A stretch of DNA of 64,000 nucleotides from Pseudomonas sp. DTU_2021_1001937_2_SI_NGA_ILE_001 (GTDB taxonomy: Bacteria > Pseudomonadota > Gammaproteobacteria > Pseudomonadales > Pseudomonadaceae), in the NCBI RefSeq assembly GCF_032463525.1, contig NZ_CP135971.1:2790001-2854000 (forward strand), read 5' to 3'. Position 1 is the first letter of the stretch. Every line of letters starts with the position of its first letter. Below are positions 26,363 through 32,595 of this stretch, in pieces. Position numbers and translations under genes: made by a program. The notes beneath the pieces are model-generated. The model saw only the letters and a list, made by a program, of their open reading frames with translations. It did not search any database and was not told the origin of the DNA.

Positions 26363-26551
26363 TTACCTTTTAAGTCGAATGATTGTCTCGGAGAATTCCG
26401 CATTCATGTCGCTCAAAGGCGACGGCTCGAGGCTCGCGGCCTTCACATGATTCAAGGTCCCACACCGGGAGCACTTGATCTGGAGCTCGGTCAACTCACC
26501 CACGCGGGCGAGAAGTTTGTTGCACTTACCGCATCGACAATCGTTAAGCAT
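26363..26551 (-). CDS. Com-like zinc-finger regulator (Mu Com family)
   Basis: A 62-aa protein, MLNDCRCGKCNKLLARV..., with paired CGKC (7-10) and CSRC (27-30) followed by GTLNH. This is the Com signature; in phage Mu, Com binds mom mRNA and switches on its translation. It ends 5 nt before the llpA start, and its last codons (AAAAGG) supply the llpA ribosome site, so the two are likely translationally coupled. An upstream in-frame Met at 26590 is less likely. A role as activator of bacteriocin translation is inference. Confidence 0.8.
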   Translation of the reverse strand: MLNDCRCGKCNKLLARVGELTELQIKCSRCGTLNHVKAASLEPSPLSDMNAEFSETIIRLKR

Positions 26552-26684
26552 AGATATAACCCCACTATCGACTGGCCCGAAAACAGGCACACGCCACCGG
26601 AGTTGCTGGCGAACTCGGAAAAAATTAAAAGACTCAACAAGTAGAACAGGATGCTGAAGCCGCGTTAGCCACAGCGTTTTGACT

Positions 26685-26737
26685 GGACAGGCTTACATAA
26701 AACAACAGCGTTATCCGCGTGGAAAGCTTTTTTATCC
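26685..26737 (-). repeat. 53-nt direct repeat, copy 1
   Basis: It shares the exact core TTATCCGCGTGGAAAGC with copies 2 and 3, flanked by a conserved GGACAGGCTTACATAAAA at one end and TTTTTTATC at the other. This copy is nearest the com-like gene, about 130 nt upstream of it on the minus strand, with no terminator between. Confidence 0.85.
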
Positions 26738-26777
26738 TGGGCCCGTGAATGTTTTTTTCAACTGTCTCAGTTAGACC

Positions 26778-26862
26778 GTGGGAGCGAGCTTGCTCGCGAA
26801 GGCGGCGTCACGTTCACAGCAAACTCAGCGACTTTGCCAGCTTTTCGCGAGCAAGCTCCTAC
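26778..26862. repeat. REPIN, family B
   Basis: GGGAGCGAGCTTGCTCGCGA at the left and TCGCGAGCAAGCTC at the right, where the copy is shortened before CTACACC. It lies between repeat copies 1 and 2 of the bacteriocin island. Confidence 0.8.
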
Positions 26863-26890
26863 ACCATCCCATGATGATCGACTTGACTGA

Positions 26891-26917
26891 AATGCAAAAC
26901 CCGGCATCAGGCCGGGC
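26891..26917 (-). terminator. Terminator after repeat copy 2
   Basis: On the minus strand, CCCGGC and GCCGGG form a stem around a 5-nt loop and are followed by TTTTGCATTTC. It lies about 30 nt downstream of repeat copy 2. Confidence 0.7.
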
Positions 26918-26945
26918 TTGTTCAGGCGCCGCATCAATGTTTACT

Positions 26946-26998
26946 GGACAGGCTATATAAAAACATCCGCTTATCCGCGTGGAAAGCATTTTTTATCG
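26946..26998 (-). repeat. 53-nt direct repeat, copy 2
   Basis: Exactly the length of copies 1 and 3, with identical core TTATCCGCGTGGAAAGC. Its flank is GGACAGGCTATATAAAAA on one side and TTTTTTATCG on the other. It precedes the terminator at 26891-26917 on the minus strand. Confidence 0.85.
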
Positions 26999-27059
26999 TC
27001 AGCCAGGATTTTTTTTGCAAACTTATCAAGCGCTGAAACTTCAGCCCGTTCAGCCAACA

Positions 27060-27091
27060 CCAAACAAATAAGCCCGACGCAAAGTCGGGCT
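27060..27091 (-). terminator. Terminator after repeat copy 3
   Basis: AGCCCGAC and GTCGGGCT form a perfect 8-bp stem with a 5-nt loop. On the minus strand they are followed by TATTTGTTTGG. It lies about 30 nt downstream of repeat copy 3. Confidence 0.75.
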
Positions 27092-27121
27092 GGGTGAGTG
27101 GCTGTTTCACTGTGCATTGCA

Positions 27122-27174
27122 GAACAGGCTTACATGAAACCACCGGTTTATCCGCGTGGAAAGCGTTTTTATCG
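27122..27174 (-). repeat. 53-nt direct repeat, copy 3
   Basis: Flanks GAACAGGCTTACATGAAA and TTTTTATCG surround the same core as copies 1 and 2. It starts about 80 nt downstream of the antiterminator gene on the minus strand, and similarity to copy 2 extends a little upstream (both have TGAAGTTT nearby). Confidence 0.85.
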
Positions 27175-27253
27175 TTGCCTGATAAAACTTCAGGCTTGCT
27201 CAACTAACAAGTTTGCCAAAAAGGCATCGGCATCACCCGTGGGAGGGAGGGTT

Positions 27254-27643
27254 TCATGCCGCTTCGCGCAGGTTTTCCAGTGCCGCGTCGATCCAGGCCA
27301 CACCGGCCTTGATCAGTTCCCGCGCCTTGGCTTCGCCCAGGCCGGCCTCACGACCGATGCGCAGGGCCGGGTATTTGGCGCCGAAGTACAACCAGACGAA
27401 ATCGCCCATTTGTTGGTCCCTGGCCGTCAGCCTTGCCACCGCGTGGTCGATGACCAGCGCCAGGTCGTCGGTCAGGGTGTAGGACTTGCTGCCACCCTGG
27501 CCGGGTGTGTTATCGCGTATCAGCGCATACAGCGGCGAGATGTAGCGCGGCATGCCGGCGCCGTCCATGCGCCACCATCCCCATTGCTCCAGCAGCCATT
27601 CGGTGTCACCCATCGGCTTGCCTGCGTAGGTGCGTTTTTTCAT
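27254..27643 (-). CDS. Phage antitermination protein Q-like
   Basis: A 129-aa protein with the Q-family layout: EWLLEQWGWWRMDG near the N-terminus, SPLYALIRDN, then DDLALVIDHAVARLTARD and a C-terminal helix-turn-helix-like part (ALRIGREAGLGEAKARELIKAGVAWID). Q proteins load on RNA polymerase and let it read through terminators into late genes. GGAGGG precedes the ATG at 27643. It is divergent from the S24 repressor across a region with repeated operators, and points toward the terminators, com, llpA and lysis genes. Confidence 0.8.
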   Translation of the reverse strand: MKKRTYAGKPMGDTEWLLEQWGWWRMDGAGMPRYISPLYALIRDNTPGQGGSKSYTLTDDLALVIDHAVARLTARDQQMGDFVWLYFGAKYPALRIGREAGLGEAKARELIKAGVAWIDAALENLREAA

Positions 27644-27738
27644 GTCGATTCCCTCCCCTCCAGTATCACGTGTCTGTAAGGCCCCTGGCTGGTGGCCAAA
27701 CCTTGCTGTGGAATGCCCTGCCGACGATCCTTCCGTCG

Positions 27739-27798
27739 AAAGGTATGCCTTTACTCTATGACACAGGTATACCTTTTTGCAACAATAAAGGCTAGCCA
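27739..27798. promoter_or_regulatory. Triple operator between repressor and antiterminator genes
   Basis: AGGTATGCCT (27741-27750), AGGTATACCT (27765-27774) and a weaker AGGCTAGCCA (27789-27798) are centred exactly 24 nt apart. The palindrome TTGCAA (27777-27782) lies between the second and third. On the minus strand it can serve as a -35 with ATAGAG as -10 at 17 nt, placing the second site in the spacer of the antiterminator promoter. Three evenly spaced operators recall lambdoid OR. Binding by the neighbouring repressor is inference. Confidence 0.65.
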
Positions 27799-27813
27799 TT
27801 AGATTGAGCCGCT

Positions 27814-28635
27814 ATGGAACTTAAAGACCGCCTGAAACTGGCCCGCAAGAATGCCGGCCTCTCCCAATCGGAGCTTGCCGAGCGTGCCGGTATCAAGCAG
27901 GCCTCGGTGTCGGAAATCGAACGGGGCCTGTCCCGGACAAGCGGTTATCTGGTGAAGATCGCGCAGATTTGCGGCGTCGATCCCATCTGGCTGGCCGAAG
28001 GCACCGCCCCATCCGGCCAACCGTCATTGCCCGCCCTGGCGCCTGCCGAGCCGCCGGCCTCCACCTCTGTGGACCAGGTTCGCTCGATGCTGGCCAAGAT
28101 CGGCAACGGCCTTTCAGAGCAGGCACGCAACAAGATCCTCGCAGTGGTCGACGAAGCGGTTTCGCAAGGTGATGCCATGCCTGTCGACACCTCGGCCCTG
28201 CGCCCGCGTACCGACGAAATCCTGATTCCGCAATACGACATCCGCGCCGCCATGGGCCACGGCCAGGTGCCGGCCGACTACAACGAAGCCATCCGTAACC
28301 TGGTGGTGCGCGAAGATGTGCTGCAGGGCAAGGGCGTGAGCTACACCTCCACGGCGGCGCTGGCGGTGATCACCGGCTGGGGCCAGAGCATGGAGGGTAC
28401 GATCAACGACAAGGACCCGGTCATCGTCGACCGTGGCATCAACGAGTTCATCGGCGAAGGCATCTACGTCATCAGCTGGCACGGCCTGCTGTATATCAAG
28501 CGCCTGCAGATGCTCGATGCCGAGCACTTCTGGCTGATCTCCGACAACACCCGCCACAAGGACCAGCAGGCCAGGATCGACGACGTGACGATCCATGCCA
28601 AGGTGCTGCTGGTCCTCAATGTAAAGAAGGTCTGA
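27814..28635 (+). CDS. XRE-S24 phage-type repressor (LexA/CI-like autopeptidase)
   Basis: A 273-aa repressor. The N-terminal XRE helix-turn-helix (about 1-63) reads LKLARKNAGLSQSELAERAG and ASVSEIERG. A linker rich in P and A follows, then a C-terminal S24 peptidase domain with the catalytic Ser in GQSMEGTI and Lys in YIKRL. Repressors of this kind cleave themselves on contact with RecA filaments after DNA damage, in the manner of PrtR, CI and LexA. A likely cleavage region is around RAAMGHG. It is divergent from the antiterminator gene and closes at a terminator. The ribosome site is weak. Confidence 0.9.
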   Translation: MELKDRLKLARKNAGLSQSELAERAGIKQASVSEIERGLSRTSGYLVKIAQICGVDPIWLAEGTAPSGQPSLPALAPAEPPASTSVDQVRSMLAKIGNGLSEQARNKILAVVDEAVSQGDAMPVDTSALRPRTDEILIPQYDIRAAMGHGQVPADYNEAIRNLVVREDVLQGKGVSYTSTAALAVITGWGQSMEGTINDKDPVIVDRGINEFIGEGIYVISWHGLLYIKRLQMLDAEHFWLISDNTRHKDQQARIDDVTIHAKVLLVLNVKKV

Positions 28636-28637
28636 AC

Positions 28638-28677
28638 AGGCCTGGCAAGATCCGCTCAGGCGCCAGGCCTTGCTTTC
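28638..28677 (+). terminator. Terminator after the repressor gene
   Basis: AGGCCTGGC (28638-28646) pairs with GCCAGGCCT (28662-28670) and is followed by TGCTTTC. It sits between the repressor and the end of the convergent XAC2610-like gene. Confidence 0.7.
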
Positions 28678-29767
28678 ATGGCCCGGTTTCCTGCATCGCC
28701 TCCCAGACCTTCAACAGCGAACCTTGCACCGAACCCGGCTGCAGTTTCAGCGGTGTGGTCTTGCCTTTGATCACCACTTCCATGCTCAGCGGCTTGCCTT
28801 TGGCGTCACCGAGAATGCGGTAGGTGGTGTCACCCCGTACGAAGCTCAGCACATGGCGGTCGCTGGAGTACTCCAGCGCTTGCGCGTCGCCTTCGGGATA
28901 CAGCAGGTCCACCTCGTCCTTGTCATTCACCGCGGCGTAGTACACCGGTGAGGTCTTGTCGGGACGGAACAGCATGATGCGCTTGCCCGAAGGCACCAAC
29001 CTGAAGGACAGCAGCACCTGGCGCTGGTCGTCTTCCTCCCACATCTGCGTGGTGCTGACGACCTTGGTGCCGTCGACCACCCAGGTCACCGTGTGGGTCG
29101 AGATGCCCGGCACGCCGGTGTAGTCGACCTCCCGCTCGGCCTTGAGCACCGGCTCGCCGTTCACCACCTCGTAGGTGCTGAACCAGTGCCTGCAGCAGCC
29201 GTCCTTGGCCGAAACGTTGATGGTGCGGCTCTCGGCGTCGTAGTCGAAGAACCCGCAGTAGTTCTGCGCCAGCTCGGTGAACGAGTCGCTGTGGCGAAAG
29301 CCGTCCGGGGTGCCGAGAAACACCTGGAACGACGGCCCGTGGTAGCAGCTGAACTGGCCGTCCATCAGCGCCAGGTCCTTGATGCCGTCGAAGTTGAAGT
29401 CGTCGTAGATCAGCACGCTCTGCTCGCCGTAGGGCAGCTCGTGGACGTTGCTTTTGACGTCACCGCTCTTGTCGTCGATGGCCAGCACCAGTTCGTCGGA
29501 ACTCACCTGGATCAGCTCGGCACCGCTCTGCCTGTCGTACACGCGCAGGATGCCGGGGCGGAACACTTCCTGCTCATCGTTCAATTCCAGGGTGGCGCGG
29601 TAGCGGTCGGAGAAGTCTTCGATGTTCCAGGTGGTCCGGGGCGTTTTCTGGAACGCGTCGAGGTCCAGCTCGCCATAGTTCTGGGGTGTAGGGGTGGCGC
29701 TGGCCAGCAGCGGCATGAACAGGGCCAGGCCGAACAGGCACAGCCGGTGAATGATCGAAACCTGCAC
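28676..29767 (-). CDS. Exported XAC2610-like hypothetical protein
   Basis: A 363-aa protein with a signal peptide (RLCLFGLALFMPLLASA). A segment IYDDFNFDGIKDLALMDGQF resembles the calcium-binding FG-GAP/EF-like repeat that defines the XAC2610-related family. It has five cysteines (YHGPSF preceded by SC; NYCGF; DGCCRHW) plausible for disulfides in the periplasm. Function unknown. It lies outside the bacteriocin island on the opposite strand from the repressor and shows ordinary Pseudomonas codon use. Confidence 0.65.
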   Translation of the reverse strand: MQVSIIHRLCLFGLALFMPLLASATPTPQNYGELDLDAFQKTPRTTWNIEDFSDRYRATLELNDEQEVFRPGILRVYDRQSGAELIQVSSDELVLAIDDKSGDVKSNVHELPYGEQSVLIYDDFNFDGIKDLALMDGQFSCYHGPSFQVFLGTPDGFRHSDSFTELAQNYCGFFDYDAESRTINVSAKDGCCRHWFSTYEVVNGEPVLKAEREVDYTGVPGISTHTVTWVVDGTKVVSTTQMWEEDDQRQVLLSFRLVPSGKRIMLFRPDKTSPVYYAAVNDKDEVDLLYPEGDAQALEYSSDRHVLSFVRGDTTYRILGDAKGKPLSMEVVIKGKTTPLKLQPGSVQGSLLKVWEAMQETGP

Positions 29768-29847
29768 GATGCGACTCCATTTTGCCGGGCAAGGAAGGCG
29801 CCGATTGTCGTTGATTTATGGCCCGGTGGGCAGTGGATCGCGCAAAC

Positions 29848-29875
29848 GAAAAAGGACCGCCGAAGCGGTCCTTTT
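29848..29875. terminator. Bidirectional terminator after the polyamine genes
   Basis: AAAAGGACCGC and GCGGTCCTTTT are perfectly complementary around a 4-nt loop (TTCG on the minus strand), with T-runs on both sides. It ends the carboxynorspermidine operon on the minus strand. Confidence 0.88.
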
Positions 29876-29892
29876 CCTGGGGCAAGCCCGGA

Positions 29893-31137
29893 TCAGATAG
29901 CCTGATCCCATGGGCGGTCGCCGTGTTCGTCCTTGATGCGGGTCGGCAGGCCCATCACGTCCAGCAGCTTGAGGAACGGCTCGGCTGGCAGCTCCTCGAC
30001 GTTGGCCATGTGCTTGACGTCCCACTCGCCGCGAGCCACCAGCAGCGCAGCGGCCACGGGCGGTACACCGGCGGTGTAAGAGATGCCCTGGCTGTCGGTC
30101 TCGGCGTAGGCTTCGGTGTGGTCGGCGACGTTGTAGATGAACACTTCGCGCGCCTTGCCATCCTTGGTGCCCTTGACCAGGTCACCGATGCAGGTCTTGC
30201 CGGTGTAGCCCGGCGCCAGCGAGGCCGGGTCAGGCAGCACGGCCTTGACCACTTTCAGCGGCACCACTTCCAGGCCTTCGGCGGTCTTGACCGGTTGCTC
30301 GGAGAGCAGGCCGAGGTTCTTCAGCACGGTGAAGACGTTGATGTAGTGCTCGCCGAAGCTCATCCAGAAGCGTACGTTCGGCACGTCCAGGTTCTTGGAC
30401 AGCGAGTGCACTTCGTCGTGGCCGGTGAGGTACAGGTTCTGCGAACCCACGACCGGCAGGTCGTCGGTGCGCTTGACTTCGAACATGGTGTTGCTGGTCC
30501 ACTGGTTGTTCTGCCAGCTCCACACCTGCCCGGTGAATTCGCGGAAGTTGATTTCCGGGTCGAAATTGGTGGCGAAATATTTGCCATGGGAACCGGCATT
30601 GACGTCGAGGATGTCGATCGAATCAATGCGGTCGAAATGCTGTTGCTGCGCCAGGGCCGCATAGGCGTTGACCACGCCCGGGTCGAAACCCACGCCCAGA
30701 ATGGCGGTGACGTTCTTCTGCTGGCATTCCTCGAGGTGCTTCCACTCGTAGTTGCCATACCACGGCGGCGTCTCGCAGATCTTGCCGGGTTCTTCGTGAA
30801 TGGCGGTGTCCAGGTAGGCCACGCCGGTATCGATGCAGGCACGCAGCACCGACATGTTGAGGAAGGCGGAACCGACGTTGATGACGATCTGCGATTCGGT
30901 TTCGCGGATCAGCGCCTTGGTCGCCTCGATATCCAGTGCGTTCAGGGCGAAGGCCTGGATATCAGCGGGCTGCTTGAGGCTGCCCTTGGCCTTGACACTG
31001 TCGATGATGGCCTGGCATTTGGAGATGTTGCGCGACGCGATGGCAATACGACCGAGTTCGTCGTTGTGCTGCGCGCACTTGTGGGCCACCACCTTGGCGA
31101 CACCTCCTGCACCAATGATAAGAACGTTCTTCTTCAA
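29893..31137 (-). CDS. Carboxynorspermidine dehydrogenase (saccharopine-dehydrogenase family)
   Basis: A 414-aa NADP-dependent enzyme with an N-terminal Rossmann fold (KNVLIIGAGGVAKVVAHKC). The family-specific GVGFDPGVVNAYAALAQ and FEVKRTDDLPVVG segments are present. It condenses a diamine with aspartate semialdehyde to carboxynor(sper)midine, and the product is decarboxylated by the gene upstream. The start codon is TTG (31135-31137), followed directly by the family N-terminus; GGAGA lies upstream. It follows the decarboxylase gene after 30 nt, so the two form an operon. Confidence 0.88.
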   Translation of the reverse strand: MKKNVLIIGAGGVAKVVAHKCAQHNDELGRIAIASRNISKCQAIIDSVKAKGSLKQPADIQAFALNALDIEATKALIRETESQIVINVGSAFLNMSVLRACIDTGVAYLDTAIHEEPGKICETPPWYGNYEWKHLEECQQKNVTAILGVGFDPGVVNAYAALAQQQHFDRIDSIDILDVNAGSHGKYFATNFDPEINFREFTGQVWSWQNNQWTSNTMFEVKRTDDLPVVGSQNLYLTGHDEVHSLSKNLDVPNVRFWMSFGEHYINVFTVLKNLGLLSEQPVKTAEGLEVVPLKVVKAVLPDPASLAPGYTGKTCIGDLVKGTKDGKAREVFIYNVADHTEAYAETDSQGISYTAGVPPVAAALLVARGEWDVKHMANVEELPAEPFLKLLDVMGLPTRIKDEHGDRPWDQAI

Positions 31138-31167
31138 TTTCTTCGTGTCTCCTTTGACAGCGCCTGC

Positions 31168-32265
31168 TCAGGACAGGCTGGACAGATAATCTTCAAAACC
31201 GAACTCGCGAACCACATCGACGCTGCCGTCGAGTTGCTTCACGACGATCGCCGGCATTTTCAGACCGTTGAACCAGTTCTTCTTGACCATGGTGTAACCT
31301 GCGGCGTCGATGAACGACAGCCGATCGCCGATGGCCAGCGGACGATCGAATTGGTACTCGCCGAAGATGTCGCCGGCCAGGCACGACTTGCCGCACACCA
31401 TGTAGGTGTGTTCACCGTCGTTGGGGGCCATCTTGGCGTTGAGGCGGTAGATCAGCAGGTCGAGCATGTGCGCTTCGATGGAGCTGTCGACCACGGCCAG
31501 GTGCTTGCCGTTGTACAGCGTGTCGAGTACGGTCACTTCCAGCGAGGCGCTCTGGGTGATGGCAGCCTCGCCCGGCTCCAGGTAAACCTGCACGCCGTAT
31601 TGTTCCGAGAAGCGCTTCAGGCGCGCGCAGAATTCGTCCAGCGCATAGCCTTCACCGGTGAAGTGAATGCCGCCACCCAGGCTGACCCACTCGACCTTGT
31701 GCAGCAGCTCGCCGAAGCGTTCTTCGATTTTTGTCAGCATCTGGTCGAACAGGTTGAAGTCACCGTTCTCGCAGTTGTTGTGGAACATGAAGCCGGAGAT
31801 TTTATCCATCACTGCAGCAATCTTCTCCGGGTCCCACTCGCCCAGGCGGCTGAACGGGCGCGCCGGGTCGGCCAGCAGGTAGTCGGAGCTGCTCACCTGC
31901 GGGTTGACGCGCAGGCCGCGAATCTTGCCTTCGGTCGCGCCAGCGAAGCGCTCCAGCTGGCTGATGGTGTTGAAGATGATCTTGTCGCAGTTCTCGACCA
32001 TCTCGCCGATTTCGTCATCGGCCCAGGCCACGCTGTAGGCGTGGGTTTCGCCGGCGAACTTCTGGCGGCCGAGCTTGAGCTCGAACAGCGAGCTGGAGGT
32101 GGTGCCGTCCATGTACTGCTGCATCAGGTCGAACACCGACCAGGTGGCGAAGCACTTGAGCGCCAGCAGGGCCTTGGCGCCGGACTGCTTGCGCACGTAA
32201 GCGATCTTCTCCAGGTTGACCAGCAGCTTCTGTTTGTCGATGAGGTAGTACGGCGTGTTGATCAT
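31168..32265 (-). CDS. nspC: Carboxynorspermidine decarboxylase
   Basis: A 365-aa PLP enzyme of the alanine-racemase-fold decarboxylase group. It starts INTPYYLIDKQKLLVNL and has the PLP lysine in ALLALKCFATWSV. Its later motifs are VSLGGGIHFTG and the Cys motif CGKSCLAGDIFGEY at the dimer active site. It removes CO2 from carboxy(nor)spermidine to give the triamine. First gene of the pair with the dehydrogenase. The upstream ribosome site is weak; the Met at 32265 is the start usual for NspC. Confidence 0.9.
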   Translation of the reverse strand: MINTPYYLIDKQKLLVNLEKIAYVRKQSGAKALLALKCFATWSVFDLMQQYMDGTTSSSLFELKLGRQKFAGETHAYSVAWADDEIGEMVENCDKIIFNTISQLERFAGATEGKIRGLRVNPQVSSSDYLLADPARPFSRLGEWDPEKIAAVMDKISGFMFHNNCENGDFNLFDQMLTKIEERFGELLHKVEWVSLGGGIHFTGEGYALDEFCARLKRFSEQYGVQVYLEPGEAAITQSASLEVTVLDTLYNGKHLAVVDSSIEAHMLDLLIYRLNAKMAPNDGEHTYMVCGKSCLAGDIFGEYQFDRPLAIGDRLSFIDAAGYTMVKKNWFNGLKMPAIVVKQLDGSVDVVREFGFEDYLSSLS

Positions 32266-32595
32266 TTCGCTATCCGTAATAAAAGGTCGGCAACAGGAGT
32301 CCGCGAGCCTCCTGAAAAAAGCGGACGCGAATTGTGCCGATAACCGACGTATATCGAAAGTCCATTGAGCAAATTTTGTCCATTGCCCGACGGATACTGG
32401 CGCGAGCATGGCCACCAAAGATGACAATCTTGTGACAGTTTTCTGCTGGGAATGACTGCGCGGCGCAGCGATAACGGGAATGACGCCCTCGCGGCCAGGG
32501 TCTGCATCAAAGTGAACCGCTCCCAAGAAGTTGGAGACGTATCCAACCCTTGGAGGCGGTTCAAATCCAAAGCAGCCCGTGTGAACCCTGTCGGC
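32266..32595. other. Intergenic region between nspC and the OprD porin gene
   Basis: 330 nt without a supportable gene. It holds the promoter side of nspC and the 3' end of the porin transcript, including an imperfect inverted repeat listed separately. Confidence 0.5.
32514..32562. terminator. Imperfect inverted repeat downstream of the porin gene
   Basis: GAACCGC...GTTGGA on the left pairs with TCCAAC...GCGGTTC on the right around a 6-nt centre, giving a 20-bp stem with a few mismatches. It lies about 35 nt downstream of the porin stop on the minus strand and may end that transcript. No T-run follows, so another role is possible. Confidence 0.4.

Larger units (their letters stand above)
26552..27253. 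other. 700-nt non-coding stretch of the bacteriocin island
   Basis: No gene I can support lies here. It holds three 53-nt direct repeats, two minus-strand terminators and one REPIN, listed separately. Read on the minus strand, the order is antiterminator gene, repeat 3, terminator, repeat 2, terminator, REPIN, repeat 1, com-like gene, llpA. Confidence 0.7.

Noticed and set aside
26351..26644. 97-codon plus-strand frame opposite the com-like gene
   Set aside because: The minus strand encodes a clear CxxC...CxxC Com-like protein placed directly in front of llpA; the plus frame shows no family features.
26685..27174. Possible CRISPR array
   Set aside because: There are only three repeats, spacers of 208 and 123 nt contain terminators and a REPIN, and no cas genes are present.
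26934..27203. 89-codon minus-strand frame containing NAFHADK twice
   Set aside because: The repeated peptide is only the translation of the 53-nt DNA repeats. The frame crosses a terminator hairpin, lacks a ribosome site, and copy 1 is not part of any similar frame. A coding role is not fully excluded.
24285..28677. Attachment sites bordering the bacteriocin island
   Set aside because: I could not find a convincing direct repeat at the two ends, and there is no tRNA gene or integrase, so no att site is claimed.
29818..32343. 841-codon open frame on the plus strand opposite the polyamine genes
   Set aside because: It is antisense to two well-recognised enzymes and has no domain signature; high GC explains the long frame.
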